A stretch of 64,000 bases of DNA from Pseudomonas svalbardensis (GCF_030053115.1 NZ_CP125619.1:5727001-5791000); one strand, 5' to 3'. Positions 1 to 8,518 are shown, counted from the first letter of the stretch. Program-made: numbers and translations. Notes: a model not told the origin generated them from the letters alone.

Positions 1-1
1 C

Positions 2-895
2 GACGCGGCGATGTACCGCTCAAAAGCCAAGGGTCGCAACCGGGTTGAAAGCTACACCCGCGATCTCACCGCTCAAGCCAGCGAGCGAGTGGCACTGGAG
101 CATGAACTACGACGCGCTATCGAGCGCAACGAACTGCACCTCCATTATCAACCGAAGATCAGCCTGGTCGACCATCGCCTGGTCGGAGCAGAAGCGCTCA
201 TTCGCTGGCGCCACCCGACCTTCGGCGATGTGCCACCGGAGCACTTCATTCCGCTGGCCGAAGAAAACGGCATGATCCTGCAAATCGGCGATTGGGTTCT
301 CGAAACCGCCTGCCGGCAGATGTTTGAGTGGAATCAGGTTTACGAGCCCGTCGGCCCGCTGTCGGTCAACCTCGCGGGCGCTCAGTTGCGCCAGCCGAAC
401 CTGCTCGGCCGGATCGAACAATTGCTCAAGGACAACCGCCTCAAACCCGGTTTCCTGCAACTGGAAATTACTGAAAACTTCATCATGAGCCAGGCTGAAG
501 AGGCGCTGGCAGTGCTGCATCAACTCAAACACCTGGGTGTGCAACTGGCGATCGACGACTTCGGCACCGGTTACTCGTCCCTGAGTTACCTCAAACGTCT
601 GCCACTGGACATTCTCAAGATCGACCAGTCTTTCGTCCGCGGCCTGCCGGATGATCCCCACGACGCAGCCATCGTTCGCGCCATCATCGCCCTGGGCCGC
701 AGCATGCAATTCACCATCATTGCCGAGGGCGTGGAAACCCTCGCACAGCAGCAATTCCTCGCTGCCGAAGGCTGTGAACAGATCCAGGGCTATATCGTCA
801 GCCTGCCCTTGCCACCAGAAGAATTTGCCGCGACGTTTCTTCGTATAGCCATTTCAGACTTTTCGGATAGCACAGCCGAGAAACCGTCGCTATAA
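2..895 (+). CDS. GGDEF/EAL-family protein, 3' part (c-di-GMP phosphodiesterase domain)
   Basis: The reading frame is open to the left edge, so only the last 297 residues are present. The first residues (DAAMYRSKAKGRN) are the typical end of a GGDEF domain, followed after a short linker by a full EAL domain. The EAL signature (AEALIRW), the catalytic asparagine (SVNLAG), the ITEN glutamate, the IDDFGTGYSS loop, the ILKID lysine and AEGVE are all present, so the domain should be able to hydrolyse cyclic di-GMP; activity is an inference. Whether the cut-off GGDEF half is active, and which sensor domains precede it, cannot be seen. The stop lies 15 bp before a tRNA gene, so the two are probably separate units. 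Confidence 0.93.
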   Translation, partial: DAAMYRSKAKGRNRVESYTRDLTAQASERVALEHELRRAIERNELHLHYQPKISLVDHRLVGAEALIRWRHPTFGDVPPEHFIPLAEENGMILQIGDWVLETACRQMFEWNQVYEPVGPLSVNLAGAQLRQPNLLGRIEQLLKDNRLKPGFLQLEITENFIMSQAEEALAVLHQLKHLGVQLAIDDFGTGYSSLSYLKRLPLDILKIDQSFVRGLPDDPHDAAIVRAIIALGRSMQFTIIAEGVETLAQQQFLAAEGCEQIQGYIVSLPLPPEEFAATFLRIAISDFSDSTAEKPSL

Positions 896-910
896 TCCGC
901 GACCTACTGA

Positions 911-987
911 GGGCCTATAGCTCAGTTGGTTAGAGCAGAGGACTCATAATCCTTTGGTCCACGGTTCAAGTCCGTGTGGGCCCACCA
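911..987 (+). tRNA. tRNA with anticodon CAU, probably tRNA-Ile2 (lysidine-modified)
   Basis: A complete 77-base cloverleaf with encoded CCA. The acceptor stem GGGCCTA pairs with TGGGCCC, the anticodon loop is CTCATAA, and the T arm is CACGG-TTCAAGT-CCGTG. Anticodon CAU fits elongator Met, initiator Met or Ile2. The first acceptor pair is G-C, which argues against an initiator. C4-G69, C5-G68 and the G27-U43 pair of the anticodon stem match features known to separate the Ile2 substrate of TilS from elongator Met, so Ile2 is preferred. A general scanner may print tRNA-Met. Confidence 0.85.
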
Positions 988-993
988 AACAAG

Positions 994-1018
994 AAAGCCG
1001 CGCAATGCGCGGCTTTTT
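994..1018 (+). terminator. Rho-independent terminator of the tRNA
   Basis: Seven-bp GC stem GCCGCGC/GCGCGGC with an AAT loop, extended by AAA/TTT, followed by a T run, starting 7 bases after the tRNA CCA end. Confidence 0.85.
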
Positions 1019-1177
1019 CGTGCCTGCTCTCTAATTCAGTTTGCTTCACGTGTCGCAAAGTCGGATGACGCCCGCAGACCTTGTAGGCAAACTCTGAAAC
1101 TTGCATTTGGGCGCTTTGCTGCCATGTTGTGCTTTTCTTCGACGGGATACTTTCCGGACGTCGCTGACCATTCAGAG

Positions 1178-1367
1178 ATCGGGCTTGGAAACCCGACGAG
1201 CGAATCGCAACAACGCGCCCAACATGACCGCAGACGTTTACGGCGGCAATCCCTGTGTCATGGCGGCTGTGCGTGGGACGTCTTCGGACGTGCCGGTTTC
1301 CTGGGCTCCCGGTTTCCAACCTGCGCACAGCTGCCACCCATTCGCTTGGAAACGAACGTGGCAGCTC
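1178..1367 (+). promoter_or_regulatory. structured 5' leader of the DUF3077 gene (candidate RNA element)
   Basis: This stretch lies in the roughly 370-bp gap between the tRNA terminator and the DUF3077 gene and holds several hairpins. TCGGG/CCCGA (1179-1196) encloses the loop CTTGGAAA. ACGTC-TTCG-GACGT (1278-1291) is a stable tetraloop hairpin. CTGTGCG (1267-1273) pairs with CGCACAG (1324-1330). AGCTGCCAC/GTGGCAGCT (1329-1366) encloses an inner TTCG/CGAA stem whose loop is again CTTGGAAA. GTTTCCAA (1312-1319) is perfectly complementary to both loops. The 1267-1330 and 1329-1366 helices share two bases, so they compete. No coding frame is convincing here. Function unknown; the loops expose GGA, so an Rsm-type target is one option. 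Confidence 0.5.
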
Positions 1368-1388
1368 CTCAAGCTTAGGAGATACACC

Positions 1389-1664
1389 ATGAGCAAAACA
1401 GACTCGTCCCAACCTTCAGAACTGAAAACCATCGGCTTCACCCCGTTGATTTTTTGCTCGAATCAAGCGCTGTTCAACGTCCGCGGTGGCGTCCCTATCA
1501 GCGACGCGCTGGCACAGGCTTCTGATTTTCTTTTCCTGGCCAAAGCGCTTACCGTGGATGCCGCCTACGCAAAAGACACCGACCGCCATGCATGGGCTGC
1601 GCATTATCTGACGGCGATGAGTAAGGCGGTGATTGATGATGTGGTGAAGGTGCCGACACGGTGA
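1389..1664 (+). CDS. DUF3077 domain protein, 91 aa
   Basis: A small protein that resembles DUF3077, a Pseudomonas family of unknown function (core around FNVRGGVPISDALAQASDFL, then alternating hydrophobic helices). No signal peptide, membrane helix or catalytic motif is visible, so it is probably a soluble helical cytoplasmic protein. The start is set by AGGAG six bases upstream of ATG 1389; the frame also runs further upstream, but that part overlaps the hairpin-rich leader and is not expected to be translated. It stands alone after the tRNA and converges with the HExxH gene. The long folded leader suggests post-transcriptional control. Its base composition looks less GC-rich than its neighbours, consistent with accessory DNA. 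Confidence 0.75.
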   Translation: MSKTDSSQPSELKTIGFTPLIFCSNQALFNVRGGVPISDALAQASDFLFLAKALTVDAAYAKDTDRHAWAAHYLTAMSKAVIDDVVKVPTR

Positions 1665-1719
1665 CCGGCTCGGGCTACGGCGAAGTCCGAAGAATACCGG
1701 CAGCTCTTCCTTGAAATAC

Positions 1720-1737
1720 GCCCCGACTTTTCGGGGC
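1720..1737. terminator. hairpin between convergent genes, possible terminator
   Basis: Perfect 7-bp stem GCCCCGA/TCGGGGC with a CTTT loop, lying between the convergent DUF3077 and HExxH genes. The T tract is weak (TTCC), so termination is likely but not certain. Confidence 0.5.
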
Positions 1738-1765
1738 TTCCAATCTTCATAAGCGCACATCACCC

Positions 1766-2419
1766 TCAACTATTAGAAGCAACCGTTAACGCAGGAATGG
1801 CCTGCACGGGTCGCAGCCGCTCAAGCATTGCACCCGTCAACACGATCTCATACGTATCCGCCGCCCTACCCCACTGCTCCACCATGACCATGCCGTCGAC
1901 CAGCACGCGTCCCAATTCGGTAATCGTATCGGCCAATTTCTCTACGATCGTTTGAGTCCGAAACCACACACGATCAGTAATCTCTTTCAGCTCGGCCGTG
2001 ATGCGGTCAGACGACGTTGGAACAGTATCGGGGTAGGCGATATTGCGCAGCAATTGCCGTAACTCCCTTATTTTTGCGTAATCCTGTTCCGCCCCGAGCT
2101 CTCCTTTGAGGATGGCTGTCGCTTTCGACTTATCGACGCGTTTGTCGAGCGAATGCTTTGAAACTAATGCCTGCCCCATTGCGCCAGCAAACAGGACCAT
2201 CATCCGCGCTTCCAGATGTTCCCTCATGGCTTCCATCGACGAAATCGACCGCGCCAAGCTTATGGACGCCCCGCCTTGATGCCTTAAATCCATGGTCACT
2301 GTCAGACTGACGCCGCCTGTTGCAAAACCCAAGGCGCGGGCTACGACGTAGTGCCCCATTTCGTGATGTGCAATCTGCAATGCATGGTCCCGCAATGCGG
2401 GAGGCATTTTGTTTGTCAT
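1766..2419 (-). CDS. putative HExxH zinc metallopeptidase, 217 aa
   Basis: Near the N-terminus the protein has IAHHEMGHYVVARALGF, an HExxH zinc-binding motif (H19, E20, H23) in a helix like that of M41/FtsH-type peptidases. There is no AAA domain and no clear membrane segment. The rest is helical and charged, and the third zinc ligand cannot be assigned by eye. ATG 2419 is preferred over ATG 2425 because GAGG lies eight bases before it, whereas it would be only two bases from 2425. It converges with the DUF3077 gene; both look like accessory genes between the tRNA and the dav operon. The specific family is not recognised and substrate and partner are unknown. Confidence 0.65.
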   Translation of the reverse strand: MTNKMPPALRDHALQIAHHEMGHYVVARALGFATGGVSLTVTMDLRHQGGASISLARSISSMEAMREHLEARMMVLFAGAMGQALVSKHSLDKRVDKSKATAILKGELGAEQDYAKIRELRQLLRNIAYPDTVPTSSDRITAELKEITDRVWFRTQTIVEKLADTITELGRVLVDGMVMVEQWGRAADTYEIVLTGAMLERLRPVQAIPALTVASNS

Positions 2420-2624
2420 TTCCATTGCCTCGCATCCCTCGATTTCTCATTCGACTACGACTGACTGTTGGTGTCCATCCTGTCGATCGCGCCTTGCTCA
2501 AGCCAAAGAAAAACCCGAGATGTAGAAAACGGTATGAACGGTACTGAGGCGAGATCAAACATCCGCGATACGAGATGTGCCTGTAACATGCCAACCCATT
2601 GATCTACGCCGCTGGAGACGACCT

Positions 2625-3086
2625 TTGCCTGAAACTCGCCCACCCGTTCTTGACGAAATCGACCGCCAGTTGATCGCAGCCCTGCAAATCAATGCCCGCG
2701 AGAGCGTGGCCATGCTCGCGCGACAATTGGGCATCGCTCGCACCACCGTCACTTCGCGATTGGCTCGGCTGGAAAAGGCCAAAGTAATCACCGGTTACGG
2801 CGTGCGTTTAGGTCAACGTGTCGTGGATGGCGGCTTGCAGGCGTACGTCGGGATCACCGTGCAACCGCGCTCGGGCAAGGAAGTGTTGCGACGTCTCAGC
2901 GCGATGGCTCAGGTGCAGCAGTTGTGTGCGGTCAGTGGCGAATTTGATTACGTGGCGTGGTTGCGCACCGACTCACCTGAGCAGCTGGATCAGTTGCTGG
3001 ATCAGATCGGCAGTGTGGATGGGGTGGAGAAGACCACGACCTCGATCATTCTCAGCAGCAAGATTGATCGGGGCCAGCCGGTTTAA
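2625..3086 (+). CDS. Lrp/AsnC-family transcriptional regulator
   Basis: A 153-residue regulator with an N-terminal winged helix-turn-helix (LDEIDRQLIAALQ ... LARQLGIARTTVTSRLARLEKAKVITGYG) and a C-terminal RAM/effector domain (YVGITVQPRSGKEVLRRL). The TTG start at 2625 is chosen because GGAG stands seven bases upstream; an in-frame ATG at 2577 would add 16 residues unlike the family. It lies directly upstream of davB on the same strand, with a 156-bp gap. Lrp-type proteins usually sense amino acids, so it probably controls the lysine monooxygenase operon. That role is inferred from position only. Confidence 0.88.
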   Translation: MPETRPPVLDEIDRQLIAALQINARESVAMLARQLGIARTTVTSRLARLEKAKVITGYGVRLGQRVVDGGLQAYVGITVQPRSGKEVLRRLSAMAQVQQLCAVSGEFDYVAWLRTDSPEQLDQLLDQIGSVDGVEKTTTSIILSSKIDRGQPV

Positions 3087-3151
3087 TCCAATCTGTTCGT
3101 CGCGCTCGTCAAATTGAAGCATAAACAAGCAAAACGACGACACATTGCATC

Positions 3152-3180
3152 TTATTAACGTGTTCTACGCTCTTTAGAAT
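3152..3180 (+). promoter_or_regulatory. candidate promoter of davB-davA
   Basis: TTATTA and TAGAAT hexamers with a 17-bp spacer in the AT-rich gap upstream of davB. The -35 match is poor, so this is only a candidate. Confidence 0.3.
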
Positions 3181-3242
3181 GGCTGCCATCTTTTCCTATA
3201 CTCAGACGCGCATGCCGCGTCCGGTCGCCAGCAAGGTCAGCC

Positions 3243-4925
3243 ATGAACAAGAACAATCGCCATCCTGCAGACGGTAAAAAACCAGTCACCATTTTCGGTC
3301 CGGACTTTCCCTTCGCCTTCGACGACTGGATCGAGCACCCGGCCGGCCTGGGCAGTATCCCTGGTTACAATCATGGCGCCGAGGTTGCGATCGTCGGTGC
3401 TGGCATCGCAGGTCTGGTGGCCGCGTACGAATTGATGAAACTGGGCCTCAAACCCGTCGTCTACGAAGCCTCGAAAATGGGCGGCCGTCTGCGCTCCCAG
3501 GCATTCAATGGCGCTGAAGGCATCATCGCCGAACTCGGCGGCATGCGCTTCCCGGTGTCGTCCACCGCGTTTTATCACTACGTCGACAAGCTCGGCCTTG
3601 AAACCAAACCTTTCCCGAACCCGCTGACACCTGCCTCGGGCAGCACGGTGATCGACCTCGAAGGTCAGACTCATTACGCACAGAAACTGGCGGATCTTCC
3701 TGCACTGTTCCAGGAAGTCGCCGACGCCTGGGCCGATGCGCTGGAAGCCGGTTCGCAGTTCTCTGACATCCAGCAAGCGATCCGCGACCGCGATGTGCCG
3801 CGCCTCAAAGAGCTGTGGAACACCCTCGTTCCGCTGTGGGACGACCGCACCTTCTACGACTTCGTTGCCACTTCCAAAGCCTTCGCCAAACTCTCGTTCC
3901 ATCACCGCGAAGTGTTTGGTCAGGTCGGTTTCGGTACCGGCGGCTGGGACTCGGACTTCCCGAACTCAATGCTGGAAATCTTCCGTGTGGTCATGACCAA
4001 CTGCGACGATCACCAACACTTGGTGGTCGGCGGCGTCGAACAAGTGCCATTGGGGATCTGGCGTCATGTGCCGGAACGTTGCGTGCACTGGCAAGAAGGC
4101 ACCAGCCTCAGCTCGCTGCATAGCGGCGCACCACGTTCCGGTGTGAAAAAAATCGCCCACGCACCGAACGGCCGTTTTACGGTCACTGACAACTACGGCG
4201 ACACCCGCGAATACGCCGCTGTTCTGACCACCTGCCAGAGCTGGCTGCTGACCACCCAGATCGAATGCGACGAATCCCTGTTCTCGCAAAAGATGTGGAT
4301 GGCCCTCGACCGTACGCGCTACATGCAATCGTCGAAAACTTTCGTGATGGTCGACCGGCCATTCTGGAAGGACAAGGATCCGGAAACCGGCCGCGACCTG
4401 ATGAGCATGACCCTCACCGATCGCCTGACCCGTGGCACCTACCTGTTCGACAACGGCGACGACAAGCCAGGCGTGATTTGCCTGTCGTACTCGTGGATGA
4501 GCGACGCATTGAAAATGCTCCCACACCCGGTAGAAAAGCGCGTGAAGCTGGCACTGGATGCGTTGAAGAAGATCTACCCGAAAGTCGACATCGCGGCGCG
4601 GATCATCGGCGATCCGATCACCGTGTCCTGGGAAGCCGACCCGCATTTCCTTGGGGCTTTCAAAGGCGCCCTGCCCGGCCACTATCGCTACAACCAGCGC
4701 ATGTACGCGCACTTCATGCAGGCTGACATGCCGGCCGAGCAGCGCGGGATTTTCATCGCCGGCGACGACGTTTCGTGGACGCCGGCGTGGGTCGAAGGCG
4801 CGGTGCAGACCTCGCTCAATGCGGTGTGGGGCATCATGAAACACTTCGGCGGTGAAACTCACGCCGAGAACCCGGGTCCAGGAGATGTGTTCAACGAGAT
4901 CGGTCCGATCGCCCTGCACGAGTAA
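3243..4925 (+). CDS. davB: L-lysine 2-monooxygenase (flavin amine oxidase family)
   Basis: Catalyses oxidative decarboxylation of L-lysine to 5-aminovaleramide, the first step of the aminovalerate pathway. The 560-residue length and sequence match my memory of Pseudomonas DavB. An FAD-binding dinucleotide fold begins at residues 48-62 (VAIVGAGIAGLVAAYEL, GxGxxG at 52-57), followed by the GGRLRS loop. The C-terminal FAD segment reads GIFIAGDDVSWTPAWVEGA. ATG 3243 has AAGG upstream. It is followed 12 bp later by davA, so the two form an operon for steps one and two of lysine degradation; the later genes (aminovalerate transaminase, glutarate semialdehyde dehydrogenase) are not in this window. 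The Lrp-type gene upstream is its likely regulator. Confidence 0.93.
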   Translation: MNKNNRHPADGKKPVTIFGPDFPFAFDDWIEHPAGLGSIPGYNHGAEVAIVGAGIAGLVAAYELMKLGLKPVVYEASKMGGRLRSQAFNGAEGIIAELGGMRFPVSSTAFYHYVDKLGLETKPFPNPLTPASGSTVIDLEGQTHYAQKLADLPALFQEVADAWADALEAGSQFSDIQQAIRDRDVPRLKELWNTLVPLWDDRTFYDFVATSKAFAKLSFHHREVFGQVGFGTGGWDSDFPNSMLEIFRVVMTNCDDHQHLVVGGVEQVPLGIWRHVPERCVHWQEGTSLSSLHSGAPRSGVKKIAHAPNGRFTVTDNYGDTREYAAVLTTCQSWLLTTQIECDESLFSQKMWMALDRTRYMQSSKTFVMVDRPFWKDKDPETGRDLMSMTLTDRLTRGTYLFDNGDDKPGVICLSYSWMSDALKMLPHPVEKRVKLALDALKKIYPKVDIAARIIGDPITVSWEADPHFLGAFKGALPGHYRYNQRMYAHFMQADMPAEQRGIFIAGDDVSWTPAWVEGAVQTSLNAVWGIMKHFGGETHAENPGPGDVFNEIGPIALHE

Positions 4926-4937
4926 GAGGAATCCCGA

Positions 4938-5732
4938 ATGCGCGTAGCCCTTTACCAATGTCCACCGCTGCCCCTGGATGTCGCCGGCAATCTGCAACGT
5001 CTGCATCAATTGGCGCTGGAGGCCAAGGGCGCGGATTTGCTGGTGCTGCCGGAGATGTTTTTGACCGGCTACAACATCGGCCTCGACGCGGTCAGCGTGC
5101 TGGCGGAGGTGCACAACGGTGAGTCGGCGCAGCAGATCGCGCGCATCGCCAAGACGGCCGGGATCGCCATTTTGTATGGCTATCCCGAGCGCACCGAGGA
5201 TGGGCAGATCTACAACGCCGTGCAGTTGATCGACGCCAATGGTGAGCGCCTGTGCAACTACCGCAAGACTCACCTGTTCGGCGACCTCGATCACTCGATG
5301 TTCAGCGCCGGACCGGATGAGTTCCCGCTGGTTGAACTCAATGGCTGGAAGCTCGGTTTCCTGATCTGCTACGACCTGGAATTCCCGGAAAACGCCCGAC
5401 GCCTGGCCCTGGCCGGCGCCGAGCTGATTCTGGTGCCGACGGCGAACATGATTCCTTACGACTTCATTGCCGACGTCACCGTTCGCGCCCGGGCCTTCGA
5501 AAACCAGTGCTATGTGGCTTACGCCAACTATTGCGGTCACGAAGGCGAGATCCAGTATTGCGGCCAGAGCAGCATCGCCGCGCCGGATGGCAATCGCATC
5601 GCCCAGGCAGGCCTTGATGAAGCACTGATTGTCGGCGAGCTGGATCGTCAGTTGATGATCGACTCCCGCGCCGCCAATCGCTACTTCCTCGATCGTCGCC
5701 CCGAGCTTTACAGCGAGCTGAACAAGCGCTGA
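4938..5732 (+). CDS. davA: 5-aminovaleramide amidohydrolase (nitrilase superfamily)
   Basis: A 264-residue carbon-nitrogen hydrolase that converts 5-aminovaleramide to 5-aminovalerate and ammonia. The nitrilase triad is visible: E39 in VLPEMFLTGYN, K110 in YRKTHLFGD and C144 in FLICYDLEFPE. Length and order match DavA of Pseudomonas. AGAGGAATCC precedes the ATG, 12 bp after davB, so translation from one mRNA is expected. Other nitrilase-family amidases would look similar, and the davB context decides the name. Confidence 0.92.
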   Translation: MRVALYQCPPLPLDVAGNLQRLHQLALEAKGADLLVLPEMFLTGYNIGLDAVSVLAEVHNGESAQQIARIAKTAGIAILYGYPERTEDGQIYNAVQLIDANGERLCNYRKTHLFGDLDHSMFSAGPDEFPLVELNGWKLGFLICYDLEFPENARRLALAGAELILVPTANMIPYDFIADVTVRARAFENQCYVAYANYCGHEGEIQYCGQSSIAAPDGNRIAQAGLDEALIVGELDRQLMIDSRAANRYFLDRRPELYSELNKR

Positions 5733-5780
5733 CCACCCCTAATCCGCTAGCATTAGCGCTTCTCTGCTCTGGAAGTGCTC

Positions 5781-8213
5781 ATGCCTGCGCTGAATCACCC
5801 CCTCCTTCACACTGAAACCCTGGCCAACGGTCTGCGGGTGACGCTGCGTCATGTTCCCGATTTGAAGCGCAGTGCTGCTGTGTTGCGGGTCGCGGCTGGC
5901 AGCCATGACGTGCCGCTGGCATGGCCCGGGCTGGCGCACTTTCTCGAACACCTGCTGTTTCTCGGTACAGAGCGCTTTCCCGCAAGCCAAGGGCTGATGG
6001 CCTACGTTCAGGGCCATGGCGGTCAGGTGAATGCGCGGACCAGCGAACGCACCACGGACTACTTTTTCGAGTTACCGCCTCAGTCGTTTGCCGGGGGACT
6101 GGAGCGCCTGTCGGACATGCTCGCTCATCCACGTATGAATCCGGACGATCAGCGGCGGGAACGGGAAGTGCTGCACGCAGAATTTGTCTCCTGGTCGCGG
6201 GATACGACCGCTCAACAGCAATTCGCGCTGTTCGATGGCCTTTCAGCGGCGCATCCACTCCGAGCGTTTCATGCCGGCAACCGCTACAGCCTGCCGGTTC
6301 CGCAACCTGAGTTTCAGCAAGCCTTGCAGGATTTTTATCAGCGGTTTTATCAGACCGGACAGATGACCTTGAGCCTGGCAGGACCGCAGAGTCTCGATGA
6401 GTTGAGGGCGATGGCTCAGCGCTTTGGCGCTGCAATTCCCGTAGAGGAAAAAGTCCCGCAACAAGCGCCTACATCGCTGATGGATTCTTCGGACAAAAGT
6501 TATCAACAGGCTGGAGCACGTCGACTGGATCTGCTGTTTGCCTTCGACGCGTTGCCCGATTCATCGCCTGAGGCGCTGGCGTTCCTGTGTCATTGGCTGA
6601 ACGCCACGAAACCCGGTGGCCTGCTGGCGCAATTGCGCGAGCGCGGGCTGGCGGACAGCCTGAAAGCTGCGCCGCTGTATCAATTCGCCGGCCAGGCTTT
6701 GTTGCACATCGAGTTCACGTTGCCCGCCAACACGACGCCCGACGGGATCCGCGAACAGCTACTGGATTGGCTTGGATTCTTTGCCTCGCAGCAACCCTGG
6801 ACCGGGTTGCGCGAAGAATACGCCGCACTGCTGCAACGTCAGCAACAAGTCAGCGGCGCCCTGCAACTGGCCCGACTTGACAGTGAACAGCGTGAAGCCG
6901 GGTTATCCGAATCGGGCGTTGCAGCCCTCAAGGAAGTCCTGAAACAAATCGGCGCTGTGGATAACTTCAACGGTCAATGGCAACTGCCAACACCTAATCC
7001 GTTTTTACGCGCCGAGGCTCCAGCCTCGAGTGCCGGACTGATCCGCGGCCAGACCAGCAAACACCGAGGCTTGCGGACGTTTGCCCAGGATCGCTCACGC
7101 GGTCGTCGTGAACGTTCGCCCATGCAGTTCAGTCAGGCATTGCCCGATAACAATGCCGAAGGTGCCGTTTACCTGCGCTGGCGTCTGGACTTGGCACCTC
7201 GCAGCAACCTTCAGGCGAGCCTGGAAAACCGCCTTCAGCCGTTGCGTGAAGACGCTCGTCAGGCAGGTGTCGATTTTTCCTTCAGCGCATCAGGCAATGA
7301 ATGGCTGCTGAAAATGGCCGGGTTGCAGGAGCCGATGCCGACCATCCTCGAGCACGCGCTGAAAGAACTGACAACACCTGATGCCAGTTTCTCGCAAGAA
7401 GAGCTGCCAAGCGTTGCGTTGATGCCGATTCGACAGTTGCTTAAAGCGCTGCCCGATCACTGCCTTGACCGCACCGCTGACTCGGACGATTTGATGCAGC
7501 TTTGGTCAAACGCACGCTGGGATGGTCTGGGGACCGGCCTGTCCGCTCAGACACAAGCGGCGATGGGCCTTGCCTTGAGTCGTGTGCCCGGCACTGCGGA
7601 CAATCAACTGACGCCGCCCTCCCCGATAAGCGCGCAGCAACTGTGGAGCACTGTCGACACCGGGTCTAGCGAACACGCGTTGTTGCTCTTCTGTCCGACC
7701 GCAACTGCGGACATCGCTGATGAAGCCGCCTGGCGCTTACTAGCTCACTTCTGCCAGACGCCGTTTTACCAACGCCTGCGGGTAGAACTGCAGCTCGGCT
7801 ATGCGGTGTTCAGCGCCCTGCGGCAGGTCCATGGGCAGACCGGGCTGCTGTTCGGCGTGCAATCACCCAGCGTCGCCCCTCTGGATCTGCTGGAACACAT
7901 CGAACACTTCCTGAGCGGATTGGCCGGGATGATCGAAGACATCAATGACGAGACCTTCATCGACCAGCGCCAGGCGCTGGCCGATCAATTCGATAGCGCG
8001 GCACTGCCCAATGCGCAGGCCGCCGAACTGCTCTGGCAGGGCAAACTGGCCGGCCGCTCGTCGGACTATCTGAAGCTTCTACCTCAGACGATTCTGATGA
8101 TCGACCGCGAAACGTTACTGGCCGCAGCACAACGACTGAATCAGGCCGGAGGCGGTTGGCGCTGTCTGGCCAGCGGTCCGTGCCCAACCTCTCCTTGGCA
8201 AGCGGCAAAATGA
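5781..8213 (+). CDS. pqqF: PqqF-type M16 zinc peptidase (PQQ biosynthesis)
   Basis: An 810-residue M16 (inverzincin) peptidase. The inverted zinc motif HFLEH is at residues 53-57 in the first of four M16-type lobes, with a downstream glutamate in the REREVLHAEF region. PqqF cuts the modified PqqA peptide to release the crosslinked Glu-Tyr that becomes PQQ. ATG 5781 has GGAAG five bases upstream; the GTG two codons earlier would overlap that site. It leads the PQQ cluster, 155 bp before pqqA, as in other fluorescent pseudomonads. C-terminal lobes are more divergent, as usual for the family. Confidence 0.9.
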   Translation: MPALNHPLLHTETLANGLRVTLRHVPDLKRSAAVLRVAAGSHDVPLAWPGLAHFLEHLLFLGTERFPASQGLMAYVQGHGGQVNARTSERTTDYFFELPPQSFAGGLERLSDMLAHPRMNPDDQRREREVLHAEFVSWSRDTTAQQQFALFDGLSAAHPLRAFHAGNRYSLPVPQPEFQQALQDFYQRFYQTGQMTLSLAGPQSLDELRAMAQRFGAAIPVEEKVPQQAPTSLMDSSDKSYQQAGARRLDLLFAFDALPDSSPEALAFLCHWLNATKPGGLLAQLRERGLADSLKAAPLYQFAGQALLHIEFTLPANTTPDGIREQLLDWLGFFASQQPWTGLREEYAALLQRQQQVSGALQLARLDSEQREAGLSESGVAALKEVLKQIGAVDNFNGQWQLPTPNPFLRAEAPASSAGLIRGQTSKHRGLRTFAQDRSRGRRERSPMQFSQALPDNNAEGAVYLRWRLDLAPRSNLQASLENRLQPLREDARQAGVDFSFSASGNEWLLKMAGLQEPMPTILEHALKELTTPDASFSQEELPSVALMPIRQLLKALPDHCLDRTADSDDLMQLWSNARWDGLGTGLSAQTQAAMGLALSRVPGTADNQLTPPSPISAQQLWSTVDTGSSEHALLLFCPTATADIADEAAWRLLAHFCQTPFYQRLRVELQLGYAVFSALRQVHGQTGLLFGVQSPSVAPLDLLEHIEHFLSGLAGMIEDINDETFIDQRQALADQFDSAALPNAQAAELLWQGKLAGRSSDYLKLLPQTILMIDRETLLAAAQRLNQAGGGWRCLASGPCPTSPWQAAK

Positions 8214-8368
8214 TCATTACCGGTGCTGCAATTAGCTTTCTCAAAGATTCCCGGCCAATCGCCCTGTAATTTTGAGTAACATAGCCACCTAACTATCTGA
8301 ACATCTCCGGCTGGAGGTGGACTATATGTATAGATCTCAACTGTCCCATCACCTGAAGGAGCGCTTCT

Positions 8369-8443
8369 ATGTCCTGGTCCAAACCTGCTTACACCGACCT
8401 GCGTATCGGCTTTGAAGTCACCATGTACTTCGCAAGCCGCTAA
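8369..8443 (+). CDS. pqqA: PQQ precursor peptide PqqA, 24 aa
   Basis: A 24-residue peptide beginning MSWSKPAYTDLRIGFEVTMY. It carries the conserved Glu and Tyr separated by three residues (E-V-T-M-Y) that are crosslinked by PqqE and become the PQQ skeleton. AAGGAG lies eight bases before the ATG. It sits between pqqF and pqqB, and a strong hairpin follows it. It is too short for normal gene finders and is easily missed. Confidence 0.97.
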   Translation: MSWSKPAYTDLRIGFEVTMYFASR

Positions 8444-8462
8444 TCTTTTTGTAGCGCAGTGC

Positions 8463-8490
8463 AACGCCTCGGCTCGCCGAGGCGTTTTTA
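8463..8490 (+). terminator. partial terminator/attenuator between pqqA and pqqB
   Basis: Ten-bp stem AACGCCTCGG/CCGAGGCGTT with a CTCG loop and a T run, 20 bases after the pqqA stop. It would let pqqA be transcribed in excess over the downstream enzymes, as is known for pqq operons. Confidence 0.8.
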
Positions 8491-8518
8491 TTTTCAGTTT
8501 TCGAATGATGGAGCGGCC

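Noticed and set aside
911..987. tRNA-Met
   Set aside because: Anticodon CAU alone would allow it, but the acceptor C4-G69, C5-G68 and the G27-U43 pair fit tRNA-Ile2 better.
3966..5540. 524-residue open frame antisense to davB-davA
   Set aside because: It lies opposite two well-recognised genes, has low-complexity Val/His/Gln-rich sequence typical of the antisense frame in GC-rich DNA, and no ribosome site.
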